61,248 nt of DNA from Saccoglossus kowalevskii (taxonomy: Eukaryota > Hemichordata > Enteropneusta > Harrimaniidae): contig NW_003125930.1 of the NCBI RefSeq assembly GCF_000003605.2, forward strand, positions 31,141 to 92,388, in the 5' to 3' direction. The position numbers were made by a program, and so were the translations under genes. The notes below the pieces were generated by a model that saw only the letters and a program-made list of their open reading frames with translations, did no database searches and was not told the origin of the DNA. Of this stretch, positions 37,401-46,050 are shown piece by piece (the first letter of the stretch is position 1; every line of letters begins with the position of its first letter).

Positions 37401-40010
37401 ACGCCAACAAAACTGTTTTAGCTTGTGTGAAAAGATTTTATACAATATTCAATTCACTCAAAATTCATGAATTCAGTGAAATAAAGAAATCAAAAGTAAG
37501 ATATTGCAGCATCAATAAATAAATGAATAAATACGTATGCCATGGTCGTCTTTCACGTACACGTTCTCAATCTTAAACCGTATTGTATTTATCCATCTGA
37601 TATAAATTCGGTTGCACTAATGAGTGATGTTTTAAAGACTGAGTTCTTTTATCTACAGGTGGAAACCATTGGCGATGCTTATATGGTAGTAAGTGGTTTA
37701 CCAACTCGCAATGGAGATAGGCACGCTGGAGAGATCTGTACAATGGCTTTAAAACTACTATCTGCTGTTGAGACGTTTAAAATTAGACATCGTCCAGATG
37801 ACAAATTGAAACTGCGAATCGGACTTCATACAGGTGAATAATTTATTTATTATTCGGACCAATTACAGATTTGGATATCCAGCTTTTACGGGCGCTGACA
37901 CAAGAGAAAACAAAACACCATCCAGCGAATAATTCAGCAAATCTTCATGAAGTAGATACGTGGGTTCTCTAACATGCACTGGGGACAGCTATAACACACG
38001 AAATGCACACGATATAAAGCGATTCTACCATTTATATTTATGGTGTGGTGTTTTGAGCATAATGTACACTAATTTATACTACGGAGTGAGCAATCGATTC
38101 GGGGATCGAACCCCCAATCTCTGAGAAGCGAGGCGAACACGCCAGCGACTGAATAACGTCCATGTATATTCATTATGACAATCAGCTTTCTGAGAGCATC
38201 CACATAAGACAACTACAGCTCTTATCTGCAATTTCCTGTCTATTCCATTTATTCACAATAAGTTGCATATTACCTTGTAGGCCCGAGGATACTACGATGT
38301 TAGAGCTTGCAATAGAGCGAATGATATGGATATGTAATATACACGTAAATACAATACAACTCGTTTCTTTATTGTTCTGTACGATTTTAGGACCATGTGT
38401 AGCTGGCGTGGTTGGTCTTACTATGCCAAGGTATTGCTTATTCGGAGACACGGTGAACACCGCCTCGCGTTTCGAATCAAACGGACTGCGTAAGTTAGAG
38501 CATTTAATCTTTTCTCCATCTTTTTCTTTTTCTTTGCGTACGTATGACATATTTTTGGAACTGGTAATGGAACTATATAATGTCTTCAGATTGTAAATAA
38601 AATATACAATTTAATAACAAATGCTGAAATTACATATGTCTTTTAGACTGTGTGACGTACAGTGACAACATTTAACGGTAAAGCGTGATACAGATGAATT
38701 TTAAGAAACTTTCTCTAATTGTACATTTCCTCATGCAAATCACGGGCATATACATATACGCTGGAGAAGTGGAAATTTATACCCTAGGCTAAAAATTATA
38801 AGAAACGTATTAGGCAAATTGTGAAACCAAAACATGTGGGTGATTATAGTTAATCAACTCAGTGATTGTTGCATCTATCTGCCTGTCTCAATAAGCTATC
38901 ACATCTAAGTAGTGTTTTTGGTAGAAGGTGAATTAATTGGAATACTATCAAGGGAAAAATCAATCTTGATCATTTCAACTTGACCTTGAGGCGGGTATTG
39001 AGTGAACACATCTTTAAACAAATCATGAATGTGAAGTGACAACAATCATCAACTTGATAACAATTGTCAACCATACATTTTACACTATATACATTTGTTA
39101 AATCGCGCAATTTGAACATTCCAAGGCGTCATAGTAATAATAACAAACATGCGCTTTTCAGCCACCTGCGGGCGATGTTCATTGACAAGGCAGTGAATAT
39201 CCGACCATGTCAAATAAGAAAACTTGTTATAAAAAAACATTATTGTATAAATCTGACCAGTGTAATGAGTTATTGGGAAAATGGTTGCAGAAAAGATTGG
39301 GTAGACTTTTTAGAGCAAACCATGACTATACTTTATTAAGTTTATATAAATAGACAGAAAGTCCTAAATTAACTTAAAAGTGAACGGTTCAGAACTCTGT
39401 GTAATTAAACAACTTTCTTTAAACACATTGACATTATAAGATATGCAATAATGAGAACAAAATAGTTACATAATAAATATTTAATACAAATTGTTTACAT
39501 AATTATTAAATAAAGGTTCTACTATAGTCTTAATTTTTGCATGTCTTTTTTTTTCCAACAGCGCTACGTATTCACGTGAGTCCTACCACAGTAAAGTTGT
39601 TAAACACACTTGGAGGTTATAATGTCAAAGAACGCGGGGAGGTATTCATGAAGGTAAAATAACAATAGAAATAATTAAAATAGAAGAGGCAATAAATATT
39701 CGTAGTCGTGTATTATATAAACAAAACATGATTTATTTTCTCAATTATTGAGACTTTCTGTAGACGTAAAGTCGCTGATACTATCCGGTAGCCATTGGAA
39801 ATCAATATTAATGAATAGAAAGAATCTATTTTGTCACTTGCTGTATTTTCGTAATAAACTCCAATTCAAGACAGGCTAAGACCGCCCGTTAACATACTTT
39901 ATATGATTATTCTTTAGGGTAAAGGAAATCTAATCACATATTGGCTTCTTGGAAAAGACGGATACACTGGAACACTGCCACCTTTTGACGAAGAAGATCC
40001 AGCTCCTTAA
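12815..40010 (+). CDS. Receptor-type guanylate cyclase, natriuretic peptide receptor A/B-like (20 coding exons)
   Basis: Single-pass plasma-membrane receptor predicted to make cGMP from GTP when an extracellular ligand, probably a peptide, binds. Joined exons: 12815-13487, 22025-22149, 22546-22746, 23104-23239, 23829-24065, 24291-24454, 24865-24981, 27736-27813, 28038-28142, 28384-28455, 30832-31006, 34756-34911, 35065-35239, 35686-35826, 35982-36105, 36215-36283, 37659-37833, 38391-38489, 39562-39653, 39918-40010. They total 3207 nt, 1068 residues, with every junction in phase. Order: signal peptide (about 1-26), ANF-receptor ligand domain (27-457), membrane span (about 461-485), Ser-rich juxtamembrane stretch (513-536), kinase-homology domain (about 540-800), coiled-coil (805-851), cyclase domain (about 865-1035). 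Catalytic features are intact: metal Asp878 and Asp922, guanine-recognition Glu918 and Cys990, Asn997 and Arg1001. The kinase-like part is a pseudokinase ([11 protein letters not shown]). An in-frame TGA at 12794 fixes the start. Length matches vertebrate NPR-A/B (about 1050-1060). Orthology beyond this class is uncertain. Confidence 0.95.
13600..13733. mobile_element. Short GC-rich MITE-like interspersed element
   Basis: This roughly 130-bp GC-rich island lies in AT-rich intron 1. Its ends are imperfect inverted repeats: CAGGGGCGGATCTAG on the left, and CTAAATCCGCTCATG on the right reads CATGAGCGGATTTAG in reverse. The similar words TCATGGCTT (13591-13599) and TCATGCTT (13726-13733) flank it and could be a target-site duplication. 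It encodes no protein. Classification as a non-autonomous element is inference. Confidence 0.6.
13734..22024 (+). other. Cyclase intron 1, remainder
   Basis: Over 8 kb of AT-rich intron with no exon-like segment. A minus-strand frame at 18689-18880 reads like a protein fragment ([15 protein letters not shown]), but I could not assign it to a family. Confidence 0.6.
22025..22149 (+). CDS. Guanylate cyclase exon 2: ligand domain
   Basis: Follows CTCCGTAG and ends at AAG/GTAAGT. Residues 225-266 read [20 protein letters not shown] onward, matching the ANF-receptor strand-helix in which family members have an R-x-I-I-x-C/A motif. Enters in phase 1, leaves in phase 0. Confidence 0.92.
22546..22746 (+). 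CDS. Guanylate cyclase exon 3: ligand domain
   Basis: Residues 267-333, phase 0 at both ends, between TTTTCAG and GTACGT. Carries the [17 protein letters not shown] helix and the [13 protein letters not shown] segment typical of this domain. Confidence 0.92.
23104..23239 (+). CDS. Guanylate cyclase exon 4: ligand domain
   Basis: Residues 334-378 plus one base. [20 protein letters not shown] corresponds to the family's xxxYDxxxLYAxAL helix. Ends with AAT G/GTATGC, phase 1. Confidence 0.92.
23829..24065 (+). CDS. Guanylate cyclase exon 5: end of ligand domain
   Basis: Residues 379-457. Contains [18 protein letters not shown], the hallmark GxTGxxxIDxNGDR motif, and the membrane-proximal CGFHGELC cysteines preceded by PPIDMPE. 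Phase 1 in and out. Confidence 0.95.
24291..24454 (+). CDS. Guanylate cyclase exon 6: transmembrane segment
   Basis: Residues 458-512. A hydrophobic helix ([19 protein letters not shown]) is followed by basic residues and by [12 protein letters not shown], equivalent to the family's W-x-V-x-x-x-D-I juxtamembrane motif. Ends at AAG/GTAATG, phase 0. Confidence 0.94.
24517..24730. mobile_element. Foldback/MITE-like element in intron 6
   Basis: TTCGCGCCACGCATTCGCGA (24517-24536) and TCGCACATGCGTGGCGCAAC (24711-24730) form an imperfect terminal inverted repeat sharing an exact GCGCCACGCAT core, about 215 bp apart. The content is more CpG-rich than the intron around it and has no coding capacity. 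Element class and target duplication are not resolved. Confidence 0.5.
24865..24981 (+). CDS. Guanylate cyclase exon 7: Ser/Thr-rich juxtamembrane region
   Basis: Residues 513-551, phase 0 at both ends. [20 protein letters not shown] is rich in Ser, Met and Arg. It aligns with the NPR-A/B stretch whose Ser/Thr phosphorylation is needed for activation, so similar control is plausible but inferred. [14 protein letters not shown] leads into the kinase-homology domain. Confidence 0.88.
25102..26469 (+). repeat. 61-bp minisatellite, 22 copies, in cyclase intron 7
   Basis: Twenty-two head-to-tail copies with a 61-bp unit beginning ATCACAATATGTCAC and ending AATAGACAGTCATGGCAC. Some left-hand units carry an extra ATT/TATT at the TACATTAACAC step, making about 64 bp. 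Variants at the CATGGCAC / CATAGCAC / CATATCAC position run in blocks along the array. There is no spacer structure, so this is not a CRISPR array. Confidence 0.96.
26470..27735 (+). other. Cyclase intron 7, right part
   Basis: AT-rich intron sequence with no exon, RNA gene or recognisable transposon. Confidence 0.6.
27736..27813 (+). CDS. Guanylate cyclase exon 8: kinase-homology beta-3 strand
   Basis: Residues 552-577, phase 0 at both ends, between TTTCAG and [16 protein letters not shown] occupies the VAVK position of the kinase-like domain. By direct alignment the canonical lysine is Arg558, followed by Lys559. Confidence 0.9.
28038..28142 (+). CDS. Guanylate cyclase exon 9: kinase-homology domain
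   Basis: Residues 578-612. [18 protein letters not shown] and [15 protein letters not shown] are strongly conserved signatures of receptor cyclases. Ends CAG/GTATCG, phase 0. Confidence 0.94.
28384..28455 (+). CDS. Guanylate cyclase exon 10: kinase-homology domain
   Basis: Residues 613-636, [20 protein letters not shown] and following; phase 0 at both ends, ending GCT/GTAAGT. It matches the D-I/V-L/I-E-N-x-x-x-x-L-D-W-M-F motif. Confidence 0.93.
28560..28760. other. CpG-rich island in intron 10 with two NRF1-like palindromes
   Basis: A 200-bp GC-rich patch in AT-rich intron. TGCGCACGCGCA (28606-28617) fits the NRF1 consensus exactly, and GCGCATGCGC (28713-28722) fits its core. They are about 107 bp apart. 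The patch could be a MITE or an intronic regulatory site; the sequence does not decide. Confidence 0.45.
29582..29692 (+). repeat. Three-copy tandem repeat of about 36-40 bp
   Basis: TTGATAACAAGATTAGATGC followed by GATAAAACCG occurs three times, with one 1-bp deletion in the third copy. The surrounding intron 10 (28761-30831) holds no other recognised feature. Confidence 0.85.
30832..31006 (+). CDS. Guanylate cyclase exon 11: kinase-homology catalytic-loop region
   Basis: Residues 637-694 plus one base. [20 protein letters not shown] has Arg651 where active kinases have the HRD Asp, and D669-S-G in place of DFG. It should therefore be catalytically dead as a kinase, as in the whole family. 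Ends AGA A/GTAAGT, phase 1. Confidence 0.95.
31007..32319 (+). other. Cyclase intron 11, left part
   Basis: AT-rich intron, no exon or mobile element recognised. Confidence 0.6.
32320..32946 (+). repeat. 40-bp minisatellite in cyclase intron 11, left of the gap
   Basis: About fifteen units of 40 bp, roughly CTTCCCTTATATGAAATATC then TATCCCCATAGAGACGTGTA. Two units carry the same 12-bp insertion (ATTATATCTATC, at 32591 and 32800), which marks a higher-order repeat of about 209 bp. The array runs directly into the N gap. Confidence 0.95.
32947..33919. other. Assembly gap (973 Ns)
   Basis: Run of N bases inside the 40-bp tandem array. Its true length is unknown. Exon 11 joins exon 12 in phase and with family-conserved sequence ([15 protein letters not shown]), so no cyclase exon needs to lie in the gap. 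Confidence 0.99.
33920..34440 (+). repeat. Diverged continuation of the intron 11 minisatellite
   Basis: Right of the gap, degenerate units of about 40-50 bp recur, such as GTCTAGCCTCACAGGAACGTG followed by a CTTCCTTAACATGAAT-like part. Each position aligns with the left array unit (CTATCCCCATAGAGACGTGT, then CTTCCCTTATATGAAAT). It is probably the same array, aged and no longer homogenised. Confidence 0.7.
34756..34911 (+). CDS. Guanylate cyclase exon 12: kinase-homology C-lobe
   Basis: Follows TATCTCCAG. Residues 695-746 include [13 protein letters not shown] and [20 protein letters not shown], which are C-lobe signatures. Phase 1 in and out, ending AAA G/GTACGT. Confidence 0.95.
35065..35239 (+). 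CDS. Guanylate cyclase exon 13: end of kinase-homology domain
   Basis: Residues 747-804. [19 protein letters not shown] and [19 protein letters not shown] match the family's final C-lobe helices. Ends AACAA/GTGAGT, phase 2. Confidence 0.94.
35296..35334 (+). repeat. Three 13-bp tandem repeats in intron 13
   Basis: CTTGATGAGTGCA or its T-ending variant is repeated three times. It ends eight bases before a strong splice-acceptor-like sequence at 35335-35344. Confidence 0.9.
35345..35444 (+). other. Possible alternative exon in cyclase intron 13
   Basis: TGCTCTTGTTTCAG resembles a strong acceptor. Spliced from exon 13 (phase 2), the sequence reads 32 codons ([18 protein letters not shown] and so on) before a TGA at 35442. 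Stopping there would give a receptor without coiled-coil and cyclase domain. Alternatively, a weak donor at 35441 (TTG/GTGATG) would make a 96-nt cassette that keeps frame into exon 14. It could equally be chance. No homologue was recognised. Confidence 0.3.
35597..35631 (+). repeat. Dispersed 35-bp repeat, copy 1 (CTCF-like core)
   Basis: Shares 27 of 35 positions, without gaps, with 49754-49788, including TCACAGAAGC, CGTCA and AGAGGGCG. The AGAGGGCG end resembles a CTCF core. It may be the edge of an interspersed element. Confidence 0.5.
35686..35826 (+). CDS. Guanylate cyclase exon 14: dimerisation coiled-coil
   Basis: Residues 805-851. [20 protein letters not shown] followed by [20 protein letters not shown] is the conserved signalling helix that links kinase-homology and cyclase domains. 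Phase 2 in and out, ending CCA GA/GTAAGT. Confidence 0.96.
35982..36105 (+). CDS. Guanylate cyclase exon 15: start of catalytic domain
   Basis: Residues 852-893. [20 protein letters not shown] includes metal-binding Asp878. Ends TTC CAG/GTAAAA, phase 0. Confidence 0.96.
36215..36283 (+). CDS. Guanylate cyclase exon 16: catalytic domain
   Basis: Residues 894-916, [20 protein letters not shown] then VYK. Phase 0 at both ends, between TTAAATAG and GTATGT. Confidence 0.95.
36284..37658 (+). other. Cyclase intron 16
   Basis: AT-rich intron of 1375 bp, nothing recognised in it. Confidence 0.6.
37659..37833 (+). CDS. Guanylate cyclase exon 17: catalytic domain
   Basis: Residues 917-974. [19 protein letters not shown] carries guanine-specifying Glu918 and metal-binding Asp922. 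RIGLHTG ends the exon in phase 1. Confidence 0.97.
37860..38163 (-). mobile_element. tRNA-derived SINE in cyclase intron 17
   Basis: On the minus strand GGGGGTTCGATCCCC (38115-38101) contains a near-perfect Pol III B box. About 43 nt upstream, TTCAGTCGCTGG (near 38152) resembles an A box, and TGTTCGCCTCGCTTCTCAGA occupies the anticodon region. About 230 bp of non-tRNA body follow, then an A/T-rich TAATAAATAAATTA tail near 37845. It lacks tRNA stem pairing, so it is a SINE and not a functional tRNA gene. The family was not identified and target duplications were not found. Confidence 0.7.
38391..38489 (+). CDS. Guanylate cyclase exon 18: catalytic domain
   Basis: Residues 975-1007. [20 protein letters not shown] and [11 protein letters not shown] include Cys990 (guanine specificity), Asn997 and Arg1001. 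Ends CTG C/GTAAGT, phase 1. Confidence 0.97.
38490..39561 (+). other. Cyclase intron 18
   Basis: AT-rich intron of 1072 bp, no feature recognised. Its acceptor has a long T run (TTTTTTTTCCAACAG). Confidence 0.6.
39562..39653 (+). CDS. Guanylate cyclase exon 19: catalytic domain end
   Basis: Residues 1008-1038. [20 protein letters not shown] and ERGEVFMK match the end of the cyclase fold. Phase 1 in, phase 0 out. Confidence 0.95.
39918..40010 (+). CDS. Guanylate cyclase exon 20: C-terminus and stop
   Basis: Residues 1039-1068. [15 protein letters not shown] is the conserved GKGxxxTYWLxG motif, followed by a short acidic/proline tail ending DPAP and TAA. Confidence 0.96.
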   Translation, partial: GKGNLITYWLLGKDGYTGTLPPFDEEDPAP

Positions 40011-40134
40011 AACAGGAAAATATTTTCGACAAATATATTTCAGTCTATCACCATTCTGAATGTATCAATAGTGTTTATTACTTGTCTTGTTAATGACGTA
40101 ATCACACTTTGAATAACAGTAATATGGTTGTATA

Positions 40135-40140
40135 AATAAA
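40135..40140 (+). terminator. Polyadenylation signal of the cyclase gene
   Basis: This is the first AATAAA after the stop codon, 125 bp downstream. A second AATAAA at 41376-41381 could serve a longer 3' UTR. Confidence 0.6.
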
Positions 40141-41689
40141 CCTGTATTGGTGAACATAATTGTGCCGTCCATATAATAAACACGGAGTTAAATATTTGTA
40201 ACAATTTCATGAACAACACTTCATTTTAGTGTAAATATACTAACGATTAACCATTCCCGTGTAATATTTTCTATCGATCTGTCAGAACTATATTATTTAT
40301 TTATCATTTTTTACATTTACAGTATTTTATGAACAAATACACATTTTATTTGTATGACGTCATGTTCATGTGAAACAAATTCAATTATTTAAAAAAAATA
40401 CAATTACATTTAAGGTTTTTTACTGTTGCACACCATAAATTACTTAAAATATTATGACGTTAATATGTGTAACCGGCTTTGCATATTTATTTGTATCTAG
40501 TTGTGTATACATGTATATTACCCGTATGTTCAGATTTATAAATAGAACACCACGTCACTATATCCGTATGTATATTGACTACGCTATTTAAAAGGACTGA
40601 ATATATGCTACTCACTTACAACCTTTAGTTATAAATCTATTGTGGTTGGAATGTCCTTTCGATTTACGGTTCATTTCATAAATTAAATTGAGTAAATTAT
40701 ATGAAATACAAACGTTGGAGTTTAACACTATTATATTTTCACGATGACCCGTGTTGTACGATATCGATTCATACTCGGGTTATTTGAATACGGCAAATTA
40801 ACACACAATCGTACGTGACCTCAGAATACGTTATGCTACTAAGAAACATCTCCAAAACTGCATGTGGCCTTATAGCATGTAATACATATATTTGTACTTT
40901 AATGCACTTTTATTTCACTTCTATCTTATGTATGTCACTTATATATAAAGTTCGGCAATAAGTTTATTCCATCAAATGTATGCAATTCACAGTTAAAAGA
41001 AACATAGTGTAGACTCATTTATAATACCGTTCATTTATATATACTTGTCATGCATTGATATTTTATATTTATATATTACATTTAAAAGAGAAAAGTAGAC
41101 GTTTACATTTATCACAGTTTAAAGTAACGGCTTCTTTAATTAGTGTGCAAATTATGCAATAGACAACATCTGCCAATTGGTGGCGACAGTCGCAATTCAT
41201 CTCTGTTTTCTGATTAAATATTCTTAATGTAAAATATGTTGAGGTGTATTATTTGTAATATAAATCGTAATTTTGTTAAAATATGTGATGTTTTCGAATA
41301 TTATGTAATGTACAATACCTAGTGTCGGAATGTAAATATAACGTGAATGGAGCGATTATGTGTTCCTAGTTCTACAATAAAAAGCACAAAATCCCAATTA
41401 ATCCCTCTATCTATTCCTACAACTATCCATGATACCCCAGGCTGCAGCAAAAAAATGTCGGTTGTTTCTAGACTGTCGATAGAAAGCCCGTTGTCTAAAT
41501 TATAAATGTCTGATATCCTTAGTGTTCATACCATATATGTCTAAAACTGCGAAAATACAGGCATCACAGTGAAATAATTGGAAATTACGACCATATTAGC
41601 ATTATGTGTATTGTACGAATACATCATGAAACTCACTATGTCTAGTTGTGCAGAAGAAGATATAAATTGAACTTTCATTTTCGCTCTAG
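40141..41689. other. Intergenic DNA or extended 3' UTR of the cyclase gene
   Basis: AT-rich, no coding segment or repeat recognised apart from the distal AATAAA at 41376-41381. Confidence 0.5.
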
Positions 41690-42620
41690 AATGATGTCTT
41701 TTGAAAAGAATCTCGAGCACATTGGGGACTATGTGACCTGGTGCACCTATTTTTCAGAATTGTGATTGGTCGACTTGATTTGCAGCCATCTTAGATTGAC
41801 CCATCTTTGACATATTTGACTAGTTTTGAGGGTCTGGGCAATCTGATTTGTTTGTAGCAGCATTATTGATATATGGGCTGTAAAAACATTAGCGGTCATG
41901 TGACTTTTCCCGTCTTCTTGCAGAAGAAAAGGCTAAACACACTTGAAAAACTTTTCAGAACCACTGAACACAATGATATTTTTGTTAGCATATATGTGAT
42001 TGGTCATATGCTTTGGCAGCCATTTTTTCTAGTTTTTTTTTTACTGATGATGACTTCATCCAATTACTATGAAATTTGTCATGTTTCATTTTTGTATAGA
42101 ATCCCTTCAAACAGTTGACAAATAAGTCGGACAAGTCGCGTGATTTTGCCGAGATTTTTTATTGTTTTGCAGGATTGCTTGAACCGATCACCTCGATATT
42201 GTAGCGTATATAGTCATTGATTCTTACGAGGAAAATGAAACAATTTTTATCAGTTTCATGGTTTGAACGTCATCTTGAATAATCGACAAAAATGACTACA
42301 ATTCATGTTTCTCGTGATCGCTTTGACCGATCAACTTGATATATTATCAGTTTCATGGTTTGGACGTCATCTTGAATAATCGGCAAAAATAACCACAATT
42401 CATGTTTCTCGTGATCGCTTTGACAGATCAACTTGATATTTTTATGTGACATATATTGCAAAAACGTCTAGATAAAAATAAAACAATGTTAGTCAGTTGC
42501 GTGATTTTTATTTGCCATCTTAGATTTTTGAAAAATATGGCCAAAATTTGGATAATTGATGTCTCATGAGTTCTTCAAGCACTTTCTAAAGAAATAACAT
42601 ATTAGGGTACATATTAGAGC
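41690..42620. repeat. Diverged repeat-rich region
   Basis: Motifs such as GTGATTGGTC, then a stretch ending in GCAGCCATCTTAGAT or CGTCATCTTGAATAATCG, recur at irregular 100-250 bp spacing (near 41761, 41996, 42257, 42353 and 42500). They suggest old, diverged copies of one unit. Within it, 42249-42344 and 42345-42440 are a clear 96-bp tandem duplication. No protein-coding remnant was recognised. Confidence 0.5.
42249..42440. repeat. 96-bp tandem duplication
   Basis: Two adjacent copies start TATCAGTTTCATGGTTT and end GATCAACTTGATAT. They differ at only a few positions. Confidence 0.9.
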
Positions 42621-45263
42621 AGGTTCTACTGTCAACACTCGACAACCCGCTCTGCCACGGGACATATTATATGTGTTTGTCTCTAGTTGAATAAATGATG
42701 ATAACAATGCACGATTCAACCGTAGTATTTTGTCATCACGTGCTTCATTTTAGAAGACGCATATTTTTGCTATTTTTGTATTACGCTTGATATAATTTGA
42801 TTGTTCTGTGTTAGTGGCTTATTTTATTGCTACGTAGGAAAATGTTTCTGCTGGAAGAGGTTCAAGATTCAAATGTGTTCGATGAGCGTAGATGGACATA
42901 TTTAAGGTAGCGAGGGGGTAAAACGAAACTAGTATTAAACATTATATTGTAAACTTCCTGAATCGTTGGTAAACATTTACTGTGTGCGATGCATTTGGTG
43001 CGTAATTTCGGTTTATTTTCATGAACCCACCTATGGGTAATCATGTCCTCAGTACATTTACATACTAAGTTGAGTGACGGACTGAAAACAAAGAATCTAA
43101 TTTGCGTACTGAGTAGTTGACCATTTAGCTTTATTACATCCTGTGTAATCTGACCGTTACGCGATTGCATTCGAAGTAAAAACAAACAATCCCGCCTATA
43201 GTGTATATATTTCAAGCTTTTTTTAGTGTCTTCTATTACTCGGTTGACGTGGTTCATTACTGAAACATTTTTTTCTGTAATTTTACAATTAAACTATTAC
43301 CCGTTTCCCCGTCTCGCTATCTTAAACAGTTTTTAATGCATGTATTTGCAAAGATGTATAAACAGGATATTGATTTCAGTCGATTAAATATGCACTGGTT
43401 ATGTTCAGAATAACAAATGCGAAAAATTAAAAACGTTCTGGAGACGATTACTTGATTTTATACGGAGTATCTCTGTATACTTGACAGGCTTTACCTTTTG
43501 TGTTTTATGTCTTGTCTGTGTAGTACAGACTCAGAATATGTTTGTTATTGATGGATTTATTTTATTGTTTCCTGCAGTTATTTCTAAAACAAAATAGTAT
43601 GCCTATCTCGGTAGAATATCATACAGTACATCACTAGTATTTTATACATAGAAGTTATAAGGGTTATGGCTTGACTGTTATTTAAATCACTATACTAGTA
43701 TATGCCTAAACGTATGTTATAAATTGCACTAAAAGGGACACTGACCTACTATGTATTGACCATGAAAAGATATCCCTTGTGAGTCAATTATTATAAAACT
43801 GTAACATTGTTTTTACAGAAAACGAAATTGTGCATATCAAATATTCACTACATGTAGAGACCCATTAAAAAGAAGATTGAAACCATCTACCAAGCGGAAA
43901 TGAAACTACATTCGCTACATTGTTATTTCCTGTAAAAACACTTATATCATATCGGATTCTCGGAGTTCACGTGAACTTGAACGTGTACATTATTTTAATA
44001 TTCGAACGTTCCAGCAATATCTAAATGTGTCCAGTCACCCGTAACGCGTTGATTTGTCGTGGCGACACAGTTATTAACATAGGCGATCGCATTTTTGTAT
44101 GTGCGCATATATTTAAGTCTAACTTTGGTATCTAACAAAGAAACTGCATGGATAACCATCTGCATATCTTGGTATTGTATTATTTCGATCATGAACTAGA
44201 ATAATTATTACGTTAACACAAGTTTCTTAGTTTGCAAAAACAATAATTTCATGCAAATGCTTATTTGATTACTTGTATGTGGCATTATATAACTGTATAT
44301 TTGTGGTATGTAATTGTGAATCAATCAAAGAAATATAGATTCATATTACACTGGTGCACATCACTATGTGTTATCCATACTGTCTCTCTATTTCACGAAT
44401 TATACTGAACTATGAGTACAACATCGCTTGGACAAATCCATTTTTGAACATTATATTATAGCATTTTCAATACCAGCGAATTTTATGACGTCATTGCCAA
44501 AAATATTTGCGATAATGTAGTGCTTTATTGACTATCAAGGCCCCGTACCATGCATAGGGATAGAATGTTGAGTTCGGAAAACAAATAAAGAGACGGGCAT
44601 TCCTATGTAGATAAATTATGGGCTGAAAACCACAGTCACTTGGGGGCTGAAAATTAATAAATACTAATTTAAAAAAAAAATCCGCTATACGTATATAAAT
44701 AAACGTTATATATTTATTTATTTATTTTTTGGGTACTAACACCAAAATGCCGATTTCTATAAATAACTATAGTTTATGAATCATGTCATGTACCTCTCTC
44801 CATTCTGATTGGCGTTCTTTTATTTACGTCAGTCTGATTCTATTCTATTCTATTCACTATTCTATAAAATAAATAATACGTTATCCATATACGTCACTTC
44901 AATATAACTGGTCACGCACAGCAAAGATGAAAAATGACACTGCATAATTGGCGGACATTAGTATATAGGGAGATATATAGAAGATAATATTTGGCAATAG
45001 TAAACCTAAGTAACTATTAAAAATAGCTAGACGTTTCGAGCAATGGCTCTTTATCGATAACATAGAAGAAAATGTTAAAACGTAAAGATAGAACATAGGA
45101 ACGTAAGAACGCAGAAGAACTATAAAATAGAATCACTAAATGATTCCACAATAGAACATATAGGGCGATGAAGCAGCATTCTTAGTTAGGAATAGAATAC
45201 AGTATCTTATTTTTGAGTATTTTACTTCACATTGATACAGTCATATATTGAATAGATAGATAA
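42621..45263. other. Intergenic DNA
   Basis: No gene recognised. The longest open frame here is a 131-codon minus-strand frame at 42862-43257 with no familiar motif; see rejected items. Confidence 0.5.
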
Positions 45264-45860
45264 TTACCTGGTTCACACAAATAAGAAATACGTCTTTGTA
45301 GGGCCAGTGAGAACACCGGTGTTCGCATTGACTCTACAACGGTGTATTTCGTTTGTGATCACACGCCTTCTGTAGTTAGATCCGTGTTTGAACATATTCT
45401 TACCCTATCACTACGGTTATTATTTTCAATTGCTCCCTTGAATCTTGACTTCAAAGATTTTACTTTTTGACGGCACAGTTCTGCGGATTTATCTCACCCT
45501 AATTCCTTGTCTTTTTGTGCAATAATCCTGTAAACCTGGCCATCATGGGAGGTTCCGGGTATCAGTCTAAAAATAATTTCCTTTTGTCAAATAGAAATCA
45601 GTAGCAGGACTTTATTATCAAATTATTTCCGAAGCAACTCGTTCCACTGACCAGAACGTACGTCGTCATGTCGATGACACGGACGTAGACATGAATTCCC
45701 GATAGAGGGTGTTTGTGCCACTGTTTATGTCATTGTGCGTGTTAACACACTATTTTGTTTAGAATTTAGGTCTGAGCTCGGACTCTGGTCAGAAAGTTTA
45801 CGCCGGTGTAAAATCCGTCCGGTGCTAAAACGGCGTAAATGTTACGTGTGAACCAGGTAA
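45264..45860. mobile_element. DNA-transposon-like element with exact 15-bp inverted ends
   Basis: TTACCTGGTTCACAC (45264-45278) is matched exactly in inverted orientation by GTGTGAACCAGGTAA (45846-45860), bounding 597 bp. If the element proper begins CCTGG, both flanks carry TA (TA-CCTGG and CCAGG-TA), consistent with a TA target duplication. Just inside both ends, ACACCGG-type motifs recur in inverted orientation. It has no transposase frame, so it is a non-autonomous element. The superfamily (Tc1/mariner-like or PIF-like) is not established. Confidence 0.75.
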
Positions 45861-46050
45861 CTATCATGATTTCATATCGTGAAATTGACAGGAATGTTAG
45901 TGTTGACTTGGTGAACACGATTAAAAGTGTGGTAAACTCATAAAATATTTACACATTTATGACTTTTTTTAGTGCGCCTCGTGATACATATAGCATAACT
46001 GATATTATTTATATCACTGTAATCACTGGGGGATTACAATTAATGTGTGT

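Noticed and set aside
38182-38550. Minus-strand 122-codon frame over cyclase exon 18.
   Set aside because: Antisense shadow of the cyclase exon and the SINE; no independent support.
42862-43257. 131-codon minus-strand open frame.
   Set aside because: It is the longest unexplained frame outside genes, but it has no recognisable motif, signal or splice context, and AT-rich DNA yields such frames by chance. A protein search would decide.
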